Counted from the first letter of the stretch, positions 53,683-61,977 are shown. The stretch: DNA of 64,000 nucleotides from Pseudomonas triticifolii (GCF_014358015.1 NZ_JACONV010000001.1:124001-188000); one strand, 5' to 3'. A program made the numbers and translations. Notes: generated by a model not told the origin, from the letters alone.

Positions 53683-54288
53683 TCAGGACTCTGGGCGAAT
53701 GAACGCGTAGTCGTCATCGATCAGCTGTTGCAGGTAGTGATCGAAGCTGGGCGCAATCACTTCATAGTTATCCGGGTCGTGCAGATAGCGCATGACCTGG
53801 CCCACCGTGCCGCCCGGCGCGGGATTGAAATCGATGTACAGCCTCGAAGTGCCCCCGTTGTTGACGCAGTGCGAAAAACACAGACGCTCGTTCATGCCCA
53901 CTGTGGGGTCAATGCCTTCTCCGATCAGATCGATGTCCTGATCCAGCCAGCCTTTTTCAAACCAGCCTTCATAGAGCTCTGCGATGCTTTCAGTATCAGG
54001 GCCGTCAGCCTCGGCAAGTATGCTTTCTACCGAACTCAGATAGTAGGGATAGCCGGGCAGGTCAGAGCCCAGCATGAGCACCATGACCTCTCCGTTTGGG
54101 TAATCCCGATAATGTGTGCCGTCAATCTGGCCGAGCAGTTGCAACAGGCTCACAGGGCACAACGGGTAACGCGCGCTGAGGCGCTGCAGGGTTGACGTCG
54201 AAGCGCCGTGTGCATGTTTCAGTTGATCGAGATCTTCGGCCAATAACGACTGGCGCAGGCCGGCGAGATAAGTATCGACGAGGCTCAT
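53683..54288 (-). CDS. SUKH (SMI1/KNR4-like) family protein
   Basis: A 201-aa protein. The pattern of an N-terminal helix, LCPVSLLQLLGQIDGTHYRDYPNGEVMVLMLGSDLPGYPYYLSS and a later FNPAPGGTVGQVMRYLHDPDNYEVIAPSF is typical of SUKH proteins, which are common immunity proteins of toxin systems. Its ATG overlaps the stop of a 63-codon fragment by 4 bp (ATGA). It converges on the 206-aa gene with 7 bp between stops. It has no neighbour that looks like its toxin. Confidence 0.72.
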   Translation of the reverse strand: MSLVDTYLAGLRQSLLAEDLDQLKHAHGASTSTLQRLSARYPLCPVSLLQLLGQIDGTHYRDYPNGEVMVLMLGSDLPGYPYYLSSVESILAEADGPDTESIAELYEGWFEKGWLDQDIDLIGEGIDPTVGMNERLCFSHCVNNGGTSRLYIDFNPAPGGTVGQVMRYLHDPDNYEVIAPSFDHYLQQLIDDDYAFIRPES

Positions 54289-54476
54289 GATTGAGATCCC
54301 TGGCCCTCTGTACGTAAAGTGGCTGCGCTCGATGATGCTGTGTTAAAAACAGGCTCGGAACGCAGCGCGAATCCACGGACCTTTACGTTCGGGAAGTCCG
54401 CTCGAAACTGTTCGATGGCGCTCAGGGACGCGTTCAGGACATCTCGTTGAAACTGCTCGATGTGCAAAGTCGGCAT
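54285..54476 (-). pseudogene. N-terminal fragment of an immunity-type (DUF4303-like) gene
   Basis: Sixty-three codons, beginning MPTLHIEQFQRDVLNASLSAIEQFRADFP, then VKVRGFALRSEPVF. This matches the opening of DUF4303-like proteins, which are about three times longer. After EPVF the reading frame runs into the dispersed repeat (copy B). The resemblance is by eye and moderate. Its stop overlaps the SUKH start, so it may still be translated and couple translation. Confidence 0.45.
54311..54358. repeat. Dispersed repeat, copy B (partial)
   Basis: TACGTAAAGTGGCTGCGCTC followed by GATGATGCTGTGTTAAAAACAGGCTCGG; the central GTTAAAAACAGGCTCG is identical to copy A at 47296. Only the left half is present. 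It overlaps the tail of the truncated immunity fragment. Confidence 0.55.
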
Positions 54477-54516
54477 GGGGTTCTCGTTGCGGGTTGTAGC
54501 TAACGATCATCTTGAG

Positions 54517-54846
54517 TCAGCGCGGGTCTGCCTGAAACTCCATGAACGCATCGTTTTGGTAAAAGTACTCAAAGGCCTTGAAGTAGCTCTCCAGCGAGGC
54601 GTGAGGCAATTGCTGGTCGGCGTTGAAGATCACGTCTTCAATCATGGCCTTCTCCAGTGTCGATACCCAACCGTCACTGAACACCTGCGGGGGCAGGTAG
54701 TCGGTGGAGTCGGGAGCGAAATCCCGACTGTCCAGTGAGAACGCGCCGCGGGTATCCAGCGTCCATTCAGTCGCTGGCAGGTAGAACCAGCTGTCAGGCA
54801 TGTGTGCGATATTCTGCAGCACTTCCCGAATGCTGTAAGTTTTCAT
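54517..54846 (-). CDS. Small immunity-like protein, paralogue of the 53055 gene
   Basis: A 109-aa protein, MKTYSIREVLQNIAHMPDSWFYLPATEWTLDT and so on. It is similar in length and pattern to the N-terminal 120 residues of the 206-aa protein encoded at 53055-53675, including the shared HASLESYFKAFEYFYQNDAF-type turn, so one gene is a shortened duplicate of the other. GAGG lies 4 bases before the ATG. No signal peptide. Function unknown; its position among SUKH and Imm22 genes suggests an immunity role. Confidence 0.6.
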   Translation of the reverse strand: MKTYSIREVLQNIAHMPDSWFYLPATEWTLDTRGAFSLDSRDFAPDSTDYLPPQVFSDGWVSTLEKAMIEDVIFNADQQLPHASLESYFKAFEYFYQNDAFMEFQADPR

Positions 54847-54930
54847 AGGGCCTCACGTCGGGCTGTTTAATCAGGCGTATCGAACCATCTATCAGGCTCA
54901 ACAACAATCACAGTCTATGGGGCAAAGCCA

Positions 54931-55089
54931 TTAATGCGATTGACTCAAGGGTGGCGGGCACTGCCGAAGACGCAGGCTTCCAAACGTATAGCTGGCGATC
55001 ACCCGTCTTTGCTGCTGCGCGGACAGCGCCTTGTAGCCTGGCTGGTAGATTAGGTCCTGTGCGGGTTGGATGTCAGCCATGTCGTCCAT
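54931..55089 (-). CDS. Very small ORF behind a SUKH-like gene
   Basis: About 52 codons, MDDMADIQPAQDLIYQPG..., on the minus strand immediately after the SUKH-like gene at 55100. A longer TTG-started reading from 55113 overlaps that gene. No family and weak start signals; it may be the remains of a gene or a spurious ORF. Confidence 0.3.
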   Translation of the reverse strand: MDDMADIQPAQDLIYQPGYKALSAQQQRRVIASYTFGSLRLRQCPPPLSQSH

Positions 55090-55099
55090 TTGGTTGTGC

Positions 55100-55474
55100 T
55101 CATAGCTCGTCAACGACAGCCTTGATCAAGGCGTCAATGGATGAAAAAAACACGGCATCATCGATGAAAGGATCTCCCGAGTCTTGCAGGTAAAACCGTT
55201 GCTTTCCAGAGCGCTCCAGTAATACAAGGCGGCCGCCAGAGTCGTCACCAATCAGCAGATGATCAGGAAAATACGCCGCAATTTCGTAGGTCTCCTGACG
55301 TTCAGCAATGGCGTCAGTTGAATAAATCTGCACAAGGTCTTCGATCATCGCGCCGTCGCATTGCGCCCAGAATCCGGTTATCCAGGCGTCCGGTTTTATA
55401 GCGCACTGCTGCATGGCCTTCGTGATGTCTTCAGCACTCGCAGGCGGATTTTTGTAGGTGTAAAGCAGGCTCAT
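55100..55474 (-). CDS. SUKH/SMI1-like family protein, short
   Basis: A 124-aa protein. The order FWAQCDGAMIEDLVQIYSTDAI and IAAYFPDHLLIGDDSGGRLVLLERSGK near the middle is typical of SUKH folds, whose strands end in the G-D-D-S-G-G turn. No signal peptide or membrane segment. It lies between two further immunity-type reading frames and has no toxin gene next to it. Ribosome-binding support for the ATG is weak. Confidence 0.72.
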   Translation of the reverse strand: MSLLYTYKNPPASAEDITKAMQQCAIKPDAWITGFWAQCDGAMIEDLVQIYSTDAIAERQETYEIAAYFPDHLLIGDDSGGRLVLLERSGKQRFYLQDSGDPFIDDAVFFSSIDALIKAVVDEL

Positions 55475-55487
55475 TGGCGGGCATCCA

Positions 55488-55793
55488 TTGGATTGGTTTA
55501 AAAGCCTGGGGCGGCCGCTGACGATAAGATCAACCCCGCGTTCATTCCAAAAAGAACTTCACAAAGCCATCCACGTCGACGCCTTCAACATTACCGACTA
55601 CGTGCCTGACTCTATCCAGAAAGGCGGGTTTTGGATTCAGGTCGAAAACGCGATGTTGCACATCAACCAGTTTGAAGATGGGATTGAAACGGTAGAGCGC
55701 GAGCTCCTGATGGAAGCTTTATACCCATTAGGTGAAAGCGTCGGTTTGTCCAGAGACACTGAGTTTCTCGAACGGTGGCGCGGCGACTGGTAG
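55488..55793 (+). pseudogene. C-terminal fragment of an uncharacterised gene
   Basis: An open frame of 101 codons that starts at TTG only 13 bp from the divergent SUKH-like start, with no ribosome-binding site. The later part (HVDAFNITDYVPDSIQKGGFW to EFLERWRGDW) reads like the end of a real soluble protein. It is probably the remains of a longer gene. No family recognised. Confidence 0.4.
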
Positions 55794-55842
55794 CGGCGGG
55801 GCGCTTCACTGTTCGCAAGGCCCCGGCGCCAATGTCCGTCAA

Positions 55843-57099
55843 TTACTGTTTGGATGGGGCGCCAGAGAGCTCCATGATCATGCGCGTCAGCAGGTAAATA
55901 CGGGGCGAGACGCTTTCGACTTCGGCGTATTCTTCGGGGGTATGGATGTTGCCGCCGACGATGCCGAAGCCGTCAAGCGTAGGTACACCGACACTCGCCG
56001 CCAGACTTGCATCGGCTGCGCCGCCGCTGCCTTCGATGGTCAGTTTGCGCCCCAGTTCGCCATAGATACCCTGAGCGATGCTCACGAGCCTGTCAGTTTC
56101 TGCCGTTTGCGGCATAGGTGGCAGTCCGCGAATCAGGCGAGTCGAGACTTCGGTTTCCGGGATGAGCTTGTCTGCCGAGACTCGCGCAAGGTCTTTCTCG
56201 ATGCGGTCGAACTCTTCAGGCACCGCTGCGCGAACATCGGCCTTGGCAATGGCTTGATCAGGAATGACGTTCGTCCGGTCACCGGCATTGATGGTGGTGA
56301 AGTTGATGGTGGTTTTCTTCTCGGCATCACCCAGTTGTCCCAGTTGCAGGATCTGATGAGCAGCTTCCATGGCCGCGTTGCGTCCCAGTTCTGGCGCAAC
56401 ACCGGCGTGTGAGGCTTTACCCTTGACCTGGACCTCTGCGGTGGCACTGCCTTTGCGCCACACGACCAGGCCATCGGCTGGACGGCCTGGCTCCAGATTC
56501 AACGTCACGTCATGTTGTTTGGCGGTTGTCTTGATCAGCTCGGTCGCGGCGGCCGAACCCGTTTCTTCGCTGGCGTCCAGCAGAAAGGTGATCTGCGCGT
56601 AATCAGTAAAGTTAATGTTTTTCAGAATCTGCAGCGCGTAGATGCCGGCGACAATCCCGCCTTTATCGTCCATCACCCCAGGCCCGTAAGCGCGACCGTC
56701 CTTGATATGGAAAGGACGGGCAGCGGCCGAGCCTTCCTTGAATACTGTATCCATGTGCGCCATCAGCAATATTTTCGCTTTACCTGTGCCTTTGAACGTT
56801 GCAACCACGTGGCTGCTCTTGTCAGGCGCAGTATTGGGTACGGTCTCAATGGTCGCGCCGAGCTTTTTCAACTGATCAATGACGATCGCGCTCACCTGAG
56901 TCAAACCGGGCTCGTAACCCGACCCGGAGTCTATGTTGACCAGTTGCTCCAGCAACTTGAGCGCAGGTTCCTTGTATTGCTCGGATGCCGACTGAACCCG
57001 TGTATCGGGAGCGGCAGCCTGAGCGAGGGCGCTCACCCCAAGCGTGACAGCAAGCGCCAGCGCGCAGGAGTGGGCAGGGCGCGAAAACATCAACGGCAT
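55843..57099 (-). CDS. Exported M20 carboxypeptidase (glutamate carboxypeptidase type)
   Basis: Zinc peptidase of 418 aa. The ATG at 57099 opens a signal peptide, MPLMFSRPAHSCALALAVTLGVSALAQA, with AAGGA 8 bases upstream. Metal ligands are visible in LLMAHMDTVF (His), GPGVMDDKGG (Asp), DASEETGS (Glu pair), NLEPGRPADG (Glu), and GGNIHTPEEYAEVES (His). The length and the order are those of carboxypeptidase G2 from Pseudomonas, which removes C-terminal glutamate from folates. It sits in the immunity cluster without obvious link. Confidence 0.88.
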   Translation of the reverse strand: MPLMFSRPAHSCALALAVTLGVSALAQAAAPDTRVQSASEQYKEPALKLLEQLVNIDSGSGYEPGLTQVSAIVIDQLKKLGATIETVPNTAPDKSSHVVATFKGTGKAKILLMAHMDTVFKEGSAAARPFHIKDGRAYGPGVMDDKGGIVAGIYALQILKNINFTDYAQITFLLDASEETGSAAATELIKTTAKQHDVTLNLEPGRPADGLVVWRKGSATAEVQVKGKASHAGVAPELGRNAAMEAAHQILQLGQLGDAEKKTTINFTTINAGDRTNVIPDQAIAKADVRAAVPEEFDRIEKDLARVSADKLIPETEVSTRLIRGLPPMPQTAETDRLVSIAQGIYGELGRKLTIEGSGGAADASLAASVGVPTLDGFGIVGGNIHTPEEYAEVESVSPRIYLLTRMIMELSGAPSKQ

Positions 57100-57255
57100 G
57101 AGTGAGTCCTTGAACAGATTGGATTTATTCAAAGTACCCTAACCACTCGCGCGGCGTTCTGCACCCGAAAAATGCAGGGTGCCGCCGGGAAGCGCACCGA
57201 TGCGTGGAGTGCGACAGGCATTTATCATGGTGCGTGCGTACCAGGGGGACATTCA

Positions 57256-57672
57256 ATGAAAACGTACGATTTAGAAAACTATGACAAAGTTCATGTGTGG
57301 GTAGGCACTAACTTTTCGCCAGAAAGCGACTATCAAAAATATTTTGAACTGGATTATTCCACGGAAGATGGCTTTGATGATCCTGAATATCGGGTCTGTG
57401 GGTTCTGTAAGGATGTCGGTGTCAGGTGGTATGACGAAGATTTTATCGGCATCATTAAACGGCGCGATAAATTGGTCGCGGTTGAGGAAATCCTGCAAGA
57501 CGCTCCCATTGATGTGAGTGACTGGGCGAGGGCCAGGGCTGCCTGCGCAGCGTTAGGCATTACTGAGGCGAACGCGACGTTCTGGTACACCGACGGCGAT
57601 GGCGTACTCAGCATCCCACCGGAAAACACGTATAACGGACTACGCTATCTGGGGCTGTTCGAAGGTAACTGA
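57256..57672 (+). CDS. Immunity protein 22 (Imm22) family
   Basis: A 138-aa cytoplasmic protein. The start MKTYDLENYDKVHVWVGTNFSPESDYQKYFELDYS has the VHVWVG strand and the SESDYQKYFE helix typical of Imm22, an immunity family for polymorphic and contact-dependent toxins. The middle YRVCGFCKDVGVRWYDEDFIG is also of that kind. The ATG at 57256 has GGGGGA at about 7 bases. Its stop is followed at once by a fragment of another gene. Confidence 0.72.
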   Translation: MKTYDLENYDKVHVWVGTNFSPESDYQKYFELDYSTEDGFDDPEYRVCGFCKDVGVRWYDEDFIGIIKRRDKLVAVEEILQDAPIDVSDWARARAACAALGITEANATFWYTDGDGVLSIPPENTYNGLRYLGLFEGN

Positions 57673-57800
57673 GTGTCTGGCTGTATGGCGATGGCACTTA
57701 CATCGAGTTGGCCCGTCTGGAAAGCACTCTTGAGGGCATGCATACGCTATGGTTGTTCAATTGTGACGAAACGCACGCTGGACGTTTTGCAAGAGGGTGA
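57672..57800 (+). pseudogene. C-terminal remnant without start codon
   Basis: In the frame starting AGT at 57672 the sequence reads SVWLYGDGTYIELARLESTL and ends THAGRFARG before a TGA at 57798. It has no start and looks like the end of a real protein. The only nearby ATG-less upstream is the Imm22 stop. Probably the tail of a deleted gene, perhaps another immunity protein. Confidence 0.4.
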
Positions 57801-57905
57801 GCGGGGCACTTACTGCGAACCTGGCGTTGCTTTTCAATTAATGCGCAGGAGACGTCCATGTCAGGTGTCTCCTGGGTAACGAGTCTCTGGCGGCAGGGGT
57901 GATGG

Positions 57906-58511
57906 TCAATCAGCCTCCATGTCGAACAAGCGGTGCTTGCGGGCGTACGTTAGTAAGCGCTCGTCGAGTTGTTCGGTGTTTCGATAAAATTGCGTGTCGA
58001 GAGCATCCAGCGCGGCTTCGCACTCAAGGTCCGGATCGTCTGCGTAGGTGGGCATGCTCAACTGGCGCAGGCCTTGGTCGCTTGGCACGGGCTGGGTACC
58101 GAACAGCAGACGCCTGGCCTCTTCCAACAGTGCGAGCGTTTGCGTCGCGCCCAGTTCGAGGAGACCGGCGCATGCATCGGCGTAGTGTTCGCCTGAAGAA
58201 TTGCCGAAGTACTGGTCGAAGCCGCCATTGTAGACCTCCCCCTGTAATACGCTGACGGCGTAATAGCGCTGTTCTGCCAATGCCAGCCCTGAGAAACCTT
58301 CGGGCGTGTCGTAGACGCGGTTGACCAGCGCGCTCCAATACAGCGCTTGCGGGCTGGCGATGTAATGCTTGCGGTCTTCGGCCCGGAGTTTGCCGTCTTC
58401 GATACGCTCCCGATAGCCGCCCTTGCAGGGCATGCACATCCCGTCGTTGCGCGCAGCCGTGGTTGCCAAGATCAAATTTTCGCACATTCGGCAGGGTTGT
58501 TTTTCGCTCAT
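57906..58511 (-). CDS. DUF4375 protein with N-terminal zinc ribbon
   Basis: A 201-aa protein. Two CxxC-type pairs (CRMCENL and CMPCKGGY) form a possible zinc ribbon in the first 32 residues. The rest has the QGEVYNGGFDQYFGNSSGEHYADACAGLLELGA signature of DUF4375 (DMP19-like), a family often found near toxins and in immunity arrays. The ATG at 58511 has GGAG 6 bases upstream; the longer frame to 58565 lacks it. Confidence 0.75.
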   Translation of the reverse strand: MSEKQPCRMCENLILATTAARNDGMCMPCKGGYRERIEDGKLRAEDRKHYIASPQALYWSALVNRVYDTPEGFSGLALAEQRYYAVSVLQGEVYNGGFDQYFGNSSGEHYADACAGLLELGATQTLALLEEARRLLFGTQPVPSDQGLRQLSMPTYADDPDLECEAALDALDTQFYRNTEQLDERLLTYARKHRLFDMEAD

Positions 58512-58548
58512 GGGCACTCCGTTGTAGTTGTGCAAATGCAAGGCGTAC

Positions 58549-59181
58549 TCAGCGCATCCAGTCACGCAGCACTGCGAATTCGATAGAGGCTGGATGCTCG
58601 AGCCTTTTCAGCAATGATTTCTCTTCGGTTTGAGAAATGAAAGCATTGACCGTTTTCGAGAGGCTCCTGGGGCCGTCCTTGAATGCCATGGTCACACAGG
58701 GTCGGGAAAAAAGTTCGGCCAGCAGCGCACGGTCTGCTGGCAGCAATGCCGGATGCAGCAATTGCACTTCATGGATGAGTGCTGCGCCCATCTCTGTTTG
58801 ATGTGTCAGCCGGGACAGGTTGGCTGCGACGCGCACATAGTGGCTCGCCACCCATGACGATATGTCGGCATGGGCAAGGCTCGTCATCTGCCCGTAGTGC
58901 AGTGCTTGCGCAATACCCATCGCGCCATTTTCCAGCCGCACTAAGCAGTGAGGCTCACCGCTGCCATTGTCTGCGAACGGCAGGAACGTTCGACCTTGCT
59001 GGTCATCCGGATTGAGCCATTCATCAATCTCGCGCTCGGCCTCGTCGGCCTCCAGCCAAAACAAGTCATAGGCACTGCGCATGGTCCCTTCGTCCGATTG
59101 CGCCATGGCGATCAGTGCTGAAAAACGTTCCGGTAGCTCAATGCCGAGCTTGAGTGCGAGCGTTTGAAAAGTGGCTTCCAT
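58549..59181 (-). CDS. SUKH-like (SMI1/KNR4) immunity protein
   Basis: A 210-aa soluble protein. The segment AYDLFWLEADEAEREIDEWLNPDDQQGRTFLPFADNGSGEPHCLVRLENG is of SUKH type, and the end VNAFISQTEEKSLLKRLEHP forms a helix. The ATG at 59181 (AGGA 8 bases upstream) is better than the one at 59205. It is 37 bp upstream of the DUF4375 gene on the same strand and may be co-transcribed. No toxin gene next to it. Confidence 0.65.
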   Translation of the reverse strand: MEATFQTLALKLGIELPERFSALIAMAQSDEGTMRSAYDLFWLEADEAEREIDEWLNPDDQQGRTFLPFADNGSGEPHCLVRLENGAMGIAQALHYGQMTSLAHADISSWVASHYVRVAANLSRLTHQTEMGAALIHEVQLLHPALLPADRALLAELFSRPCVTMAFKDGPRSLSKTVNAFISQTEEKSLLKRLEHPASIEFAVLRDWMR

Positions 59182-59242
59182 TTCAGCGTCCTGGCTTTGC
59201 TTCATGACAAGCAGGTTTAGGTGAGCAGACTGGCCGAAGATC

Positions 59243-60157
59243 CTAGAGACTGTCCGGATCCCCAAAAAACATCTGAATCCTCGACCGCAACCACCGCTCC
59301 CCCGGATCGTTATCCTGCGCGCCACGCCAGGCCATGTGCAGTTCGAACGTACGGGTTTCAAGAGGCAGTTCTTCAGCGCGCACGCCGCCTGCTGCGGTCA
59401 GCACGTGTGCGGCGTAGTCCGGGACGGTGGCGATGATGTCGGTACCGGTCAGGAGCGTTGCCAGGCCGTTGAACTGGGGGACGGCCAGTACCACATGGCG
59501 TTTGCGGTCCAGTTTTTCCAGATGCTCGTCAATGAATCCGCTCAGGTCGCCGGCGAAGGAGACGAGCGCGTGGGGGCGGGCACAGAAGTCGTCCAGGCTC
59601 AGCGGGCCAGGGATCGAGTCGGCACGCAGCAGCTGGGGCTTGCTGCGGCGCAGCACTTTACGTTTGGCGTTGGCAGGCAGGTCTTGCGTATAGCTGACGC
59701 CGACCGAGATTTCCCCTGAGGCCAGCAGGGGCGGCATCAGGATGTAGTTGACTCGCCTGATCACCAGCACGATGCCGGGTGCCTCGGAGCGCAGGCGCTT
59801 GAGCAGGGTCGGCAGCAGGGCAAATTCGACGTCGTCGGACAGGCCGATGCGGAATACCGAGGTACTGGTGGCCGGGTCGAACTCCGAAGCACGACTGACG
59901 GCGGTCGAGATGGAGTCCAGTGCAGGGGACAGCAGGCCGAAGATTTCCGTGGCGCGCGCTGTCGGCTCCATGCTGCGTCCGGTGCGCACGAACAGCGGGT
60001 CGTCGAACAGCCCGCGCAGGCGCGACAGCGCGGCACTGATTGCCGGTTGGCCGAGGAACAGTTTCTCCGCAGCGCGCGTGACGCTTCGTTCATGCATCAG
60101 GGTTTCAAAGACGATGAGCAGATTGAGGTCGACGCGACGCAGGTCGTTGCGATTCAT
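59243..60157 (-). CDS. mexT: LysR-family regulator, MexT-like
   Basis: A 304-aa LysR-type regulator that in P. aeruginosa activates mexEF-oprN under disulfide or nitrosative stress. From the ATG at 60157 it reads MNRNDLRRVDLNLLIVFETLMHERSVTRAAEKLF and continues through LFVRTGRSMEPTARA to PDYAAHVLTAAGG; my memory of MexT agrees closely along its whole length. The winged helix is in residues 8-66. It is divergent from a mexS-like gene over a 319-bp gap. In P. aeruginosa the pump genes adjoin; here they are 14 kb away. Confidence 0.82.
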   Translation of the reverse strand: MNRNDLRRVDLNLLIVFETLMHERSVTRAAEKLFLGQPAISAALSRLRGLFDDPLFVRTGRSMEPTARATEIFGLLSPALDSISTAVSRASEFDPATSTSVFRIGLSDDVEFALLPTLLKRLRSEAPGIVLVIRRVNYILMPPLLASGEISVGVSYTQDLPANAKRKVLRRSKPQLLRADSIPGPLSLDDFCARPHALVSFAGDLSGFIDEHLEKLDRKRHVVLAVPQFNGLATLLTGTDIIATVPDYAAHVLTAAGGVRAEELPLETRTFELHMAWRGAQDNDPGERWLRSRIQMFFGDPDSL

Positions 60158-60476
60158 ACGAAGGATCTCGGGCCATTTGTCGATGGGAAGCAGGAGCAGG
60201 GTGCGATAGTACGAGCAAACGTCGATTTCACGAATCAAAAATTAACAGAAAGATCATTGACCTGCGTTAAATGCCCACACGGGTTGCAATGTTTCGTCGA
60301 CATGCGAACAATGGCCGCCAGTCTTGCAATCGGCGCTCAGGCGTTGTCTTACAGGCTGTGCAGCCTGGGAGAGACAATCGATGGCAGGCATGTCGACTAT
60401 TAATAGCCACTGATAGTGTTACCGGCAATGCCCGGATAGAGTTTGTGGCATCAAGGTTTACGAGGCGAGGTTCTCA
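60158..60476. promoter_or_regulatory. Divergent promoter region of mexT and mexS
   Basis: A 319-bp gap between divergent genes. The palindrome CTATTAATAG (60397-60406) lies 70 bases before the mexS start, in a stretch GTCGAC-N4 that resembles part of a MexT box; the match is poor, so a MexT site is only possible. No gene is seen. Confidence 0.35.
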
Positions 60477-61505
60477 ATGTCCCGCATGATCCGTTTTCAC
60501 CAGTTTGGCCCGGCCGAGGTGCTCAAGATCGAAGAGCATCCCGTCGCGCTGCCTGCACCCGGCGAGGTGCAAGTGCGCGTCCAGGCGATCGGCGTCAGCT
60601 GGTATGACGTTCTCTGGCGACAAAATCTTGCATCGACCCAGGCACGTCTGCCGGCTGGCGTGGGCTACGAAATGGCGGGCGTGGTCACAGCGCTGGGCGA
60701 AGGCGTCGATGACTTGAGCGTCGGTGACAAGGTAGCGAGCTTCCCGGCAGCGGACGCCAACCAGCACCCGGTATACGGCGAGTTCATCGTGCTACCGCGC
60801 AAGGCGCTGGTTCGTTATCCGGACGTTTTGACGCCGGTTCAGGCCAGCGTGCATTACACCTCTTATCTGGTGGCTTATTTTGCCTACGTCGATCTGGCAC
60901 GGGTCAAAGCCGGGCAGTATGTACTCGTGACCGATGCCAGTCATTGTGCAGGACCTTCGTTCGTGCAACTGGGCAAAGCGCTCGGTGTTCGCGTCATTGC
61001 TGCCACCAAGACCGCTGATTCTCGCGACTATCTGCTGTCATTGGGTGCCGAAAAGGTCGTCGTCACTGAAGAGCAGGACCTGCTGATGGCGGTCAATAAG
61101 TACACCGACAACCGGGGTGTCGATGCGGTGTTCGATGGCCTGGGTGGTCCGCAGATGTCGTTGATGGGTGATGTGCTGGCGCCGCGTGGCAGCCTGGTGC
61201 TTTACGGTCTGCAAGGTGGCAATCAGACGCCATTTCCGGCCTGCGCGGCGTTTCAGAAGAACATCCAGTTCTATGTTCACTGCCTGGGCAACTTCACCGG
61301 CAAGCCGGAGCTGGGGATTACCCAGGACGAGGAAGCGCTCAAGCGAGCCTTGCAGGACCTCAATCAACTGACGGCCGACCGGGTGCTGGCACCCTTGCAG
61401 ACGCGAACCTTCCCGTTCGAGCAGGTCGTGCAGGCGCATCGTTACATGGACACGTGCCCTATCGGTGGGCGGGCGGTGCTGGAGCTTGAGGTTGAGCCTG
61501 CCTGA
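60477..61505 (+). CDS. mexS: Zinc-type alcohol dehydrogenase/quinone reductase family, MexS-like
   Basis: MDR-superfamily oxidoreductase of 342 aa. The start MSRMIRFHQFGPAEVLKIEE, GVSWYDVLWRQNL and the C-terminal half (GDVLAPRGSLVLYGLQGGNQTPFPACAAFQKNIQF) agree with what I recall of MexS. GAGG lies 7 bases before the ATG. Loss of MexS in P. aeruginosa raises MexEF-OprN via MexT, probably by accumulation of reactive metabolites. The divergent place beside mexT is retained. The Zn ligands of true alcohol dehydrogenases are not evident, so a quinone-reductase-type activity is likelier. Confidence 0.82.
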   Translation: MSRMIRFHQFGPAEVLKIEEHPVALPAPGEVQVRVQAIGVSWYDVLWRQNLASTQARLPAGVGYEMAGVVTALGEGVDDLSVGDKVASFPAADANQHPVYGEFIVLPRKALVRYPDVLTPVQASVHYTSYLVAYFAYVDLARVKAGQYVLVTDASHCAGPSFVQLGKALGVRVIAATKTADSRDYLLSLGAEKVVVTEEQDLLMAVNKYTDNRGVDAVFDGLGGPQMSLMGDVLAPRGSLVLYGLQGGNQTPFPACAAFQKNIQFYVHCLGNFTGKPELGITQDEEALKRALQDLNQLTADRVLAPLQTRTFPFEQVVQAHRYMDTCPIGGRAVLELEVEPA

Positions 61506-61541
61506 ATACGCAGACTTTGCCTCGCTAGTTGATGAACCTCT

Positions 61542-61570
61542 AAAGCCTTCCCTCTGTGGAAGGCTTTTTT
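61542..61570 (+). terminator. Terminator after mexS
   Basis: AAAGCCTTCC pairs with GGAAGGCTTT across a 5-base loop, then TTTTG. It lies about 40 bases after the mexS stop. Confidence 0.88.
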
Positions 61571-61977
61571 GTGGGCCTTGATCAACAGTCTTTAAGGATC
61601 ATTCTATTGATTCAGGTCAGGAAAGATTCAACCGGTTGCGGTTACGCATTGTGTCGTTGAGGTGTTGTTTAATGGTGTTTAATCAAGCTTTCAGAAAAGA
61701 CGCACTGCCAACTAACTTTCCTACGCTAACTGTCGCATTGAGGTCGTCAACGTGATGCCTCTTCGGCGGAGGCCAAGGTTTTAGGGCGCTGCAGCTCTTT
61801 TCGTACGCAGTCATCGCAGACGCTACGCTTTCAGAAGATGGACTTGGCTTATAAACAGCATGTTTAAAATGGGTGGGTGCGTAACTTAACTGCACTGTTT
61901 TTAACGCCATTCTGTGCCTTGTAATTGTTTCAAGGATACTGATAATAGTTGTGTAATTATTACTCAGGGAATGAGTC
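61571..61977. other. Gene-poor stretch
   Basis: About 400 bp, with an AT-rich part before the PP-loop unit. A minus-strand reading frame (61683-61979) exists, including YKPSPSSESVASAMTAYEKS, but has no ribosome-binding site and may be part of an intergenic repeat. The region should carry the promoter for the peptide/PP-loop unit. Confidence 0.35.
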
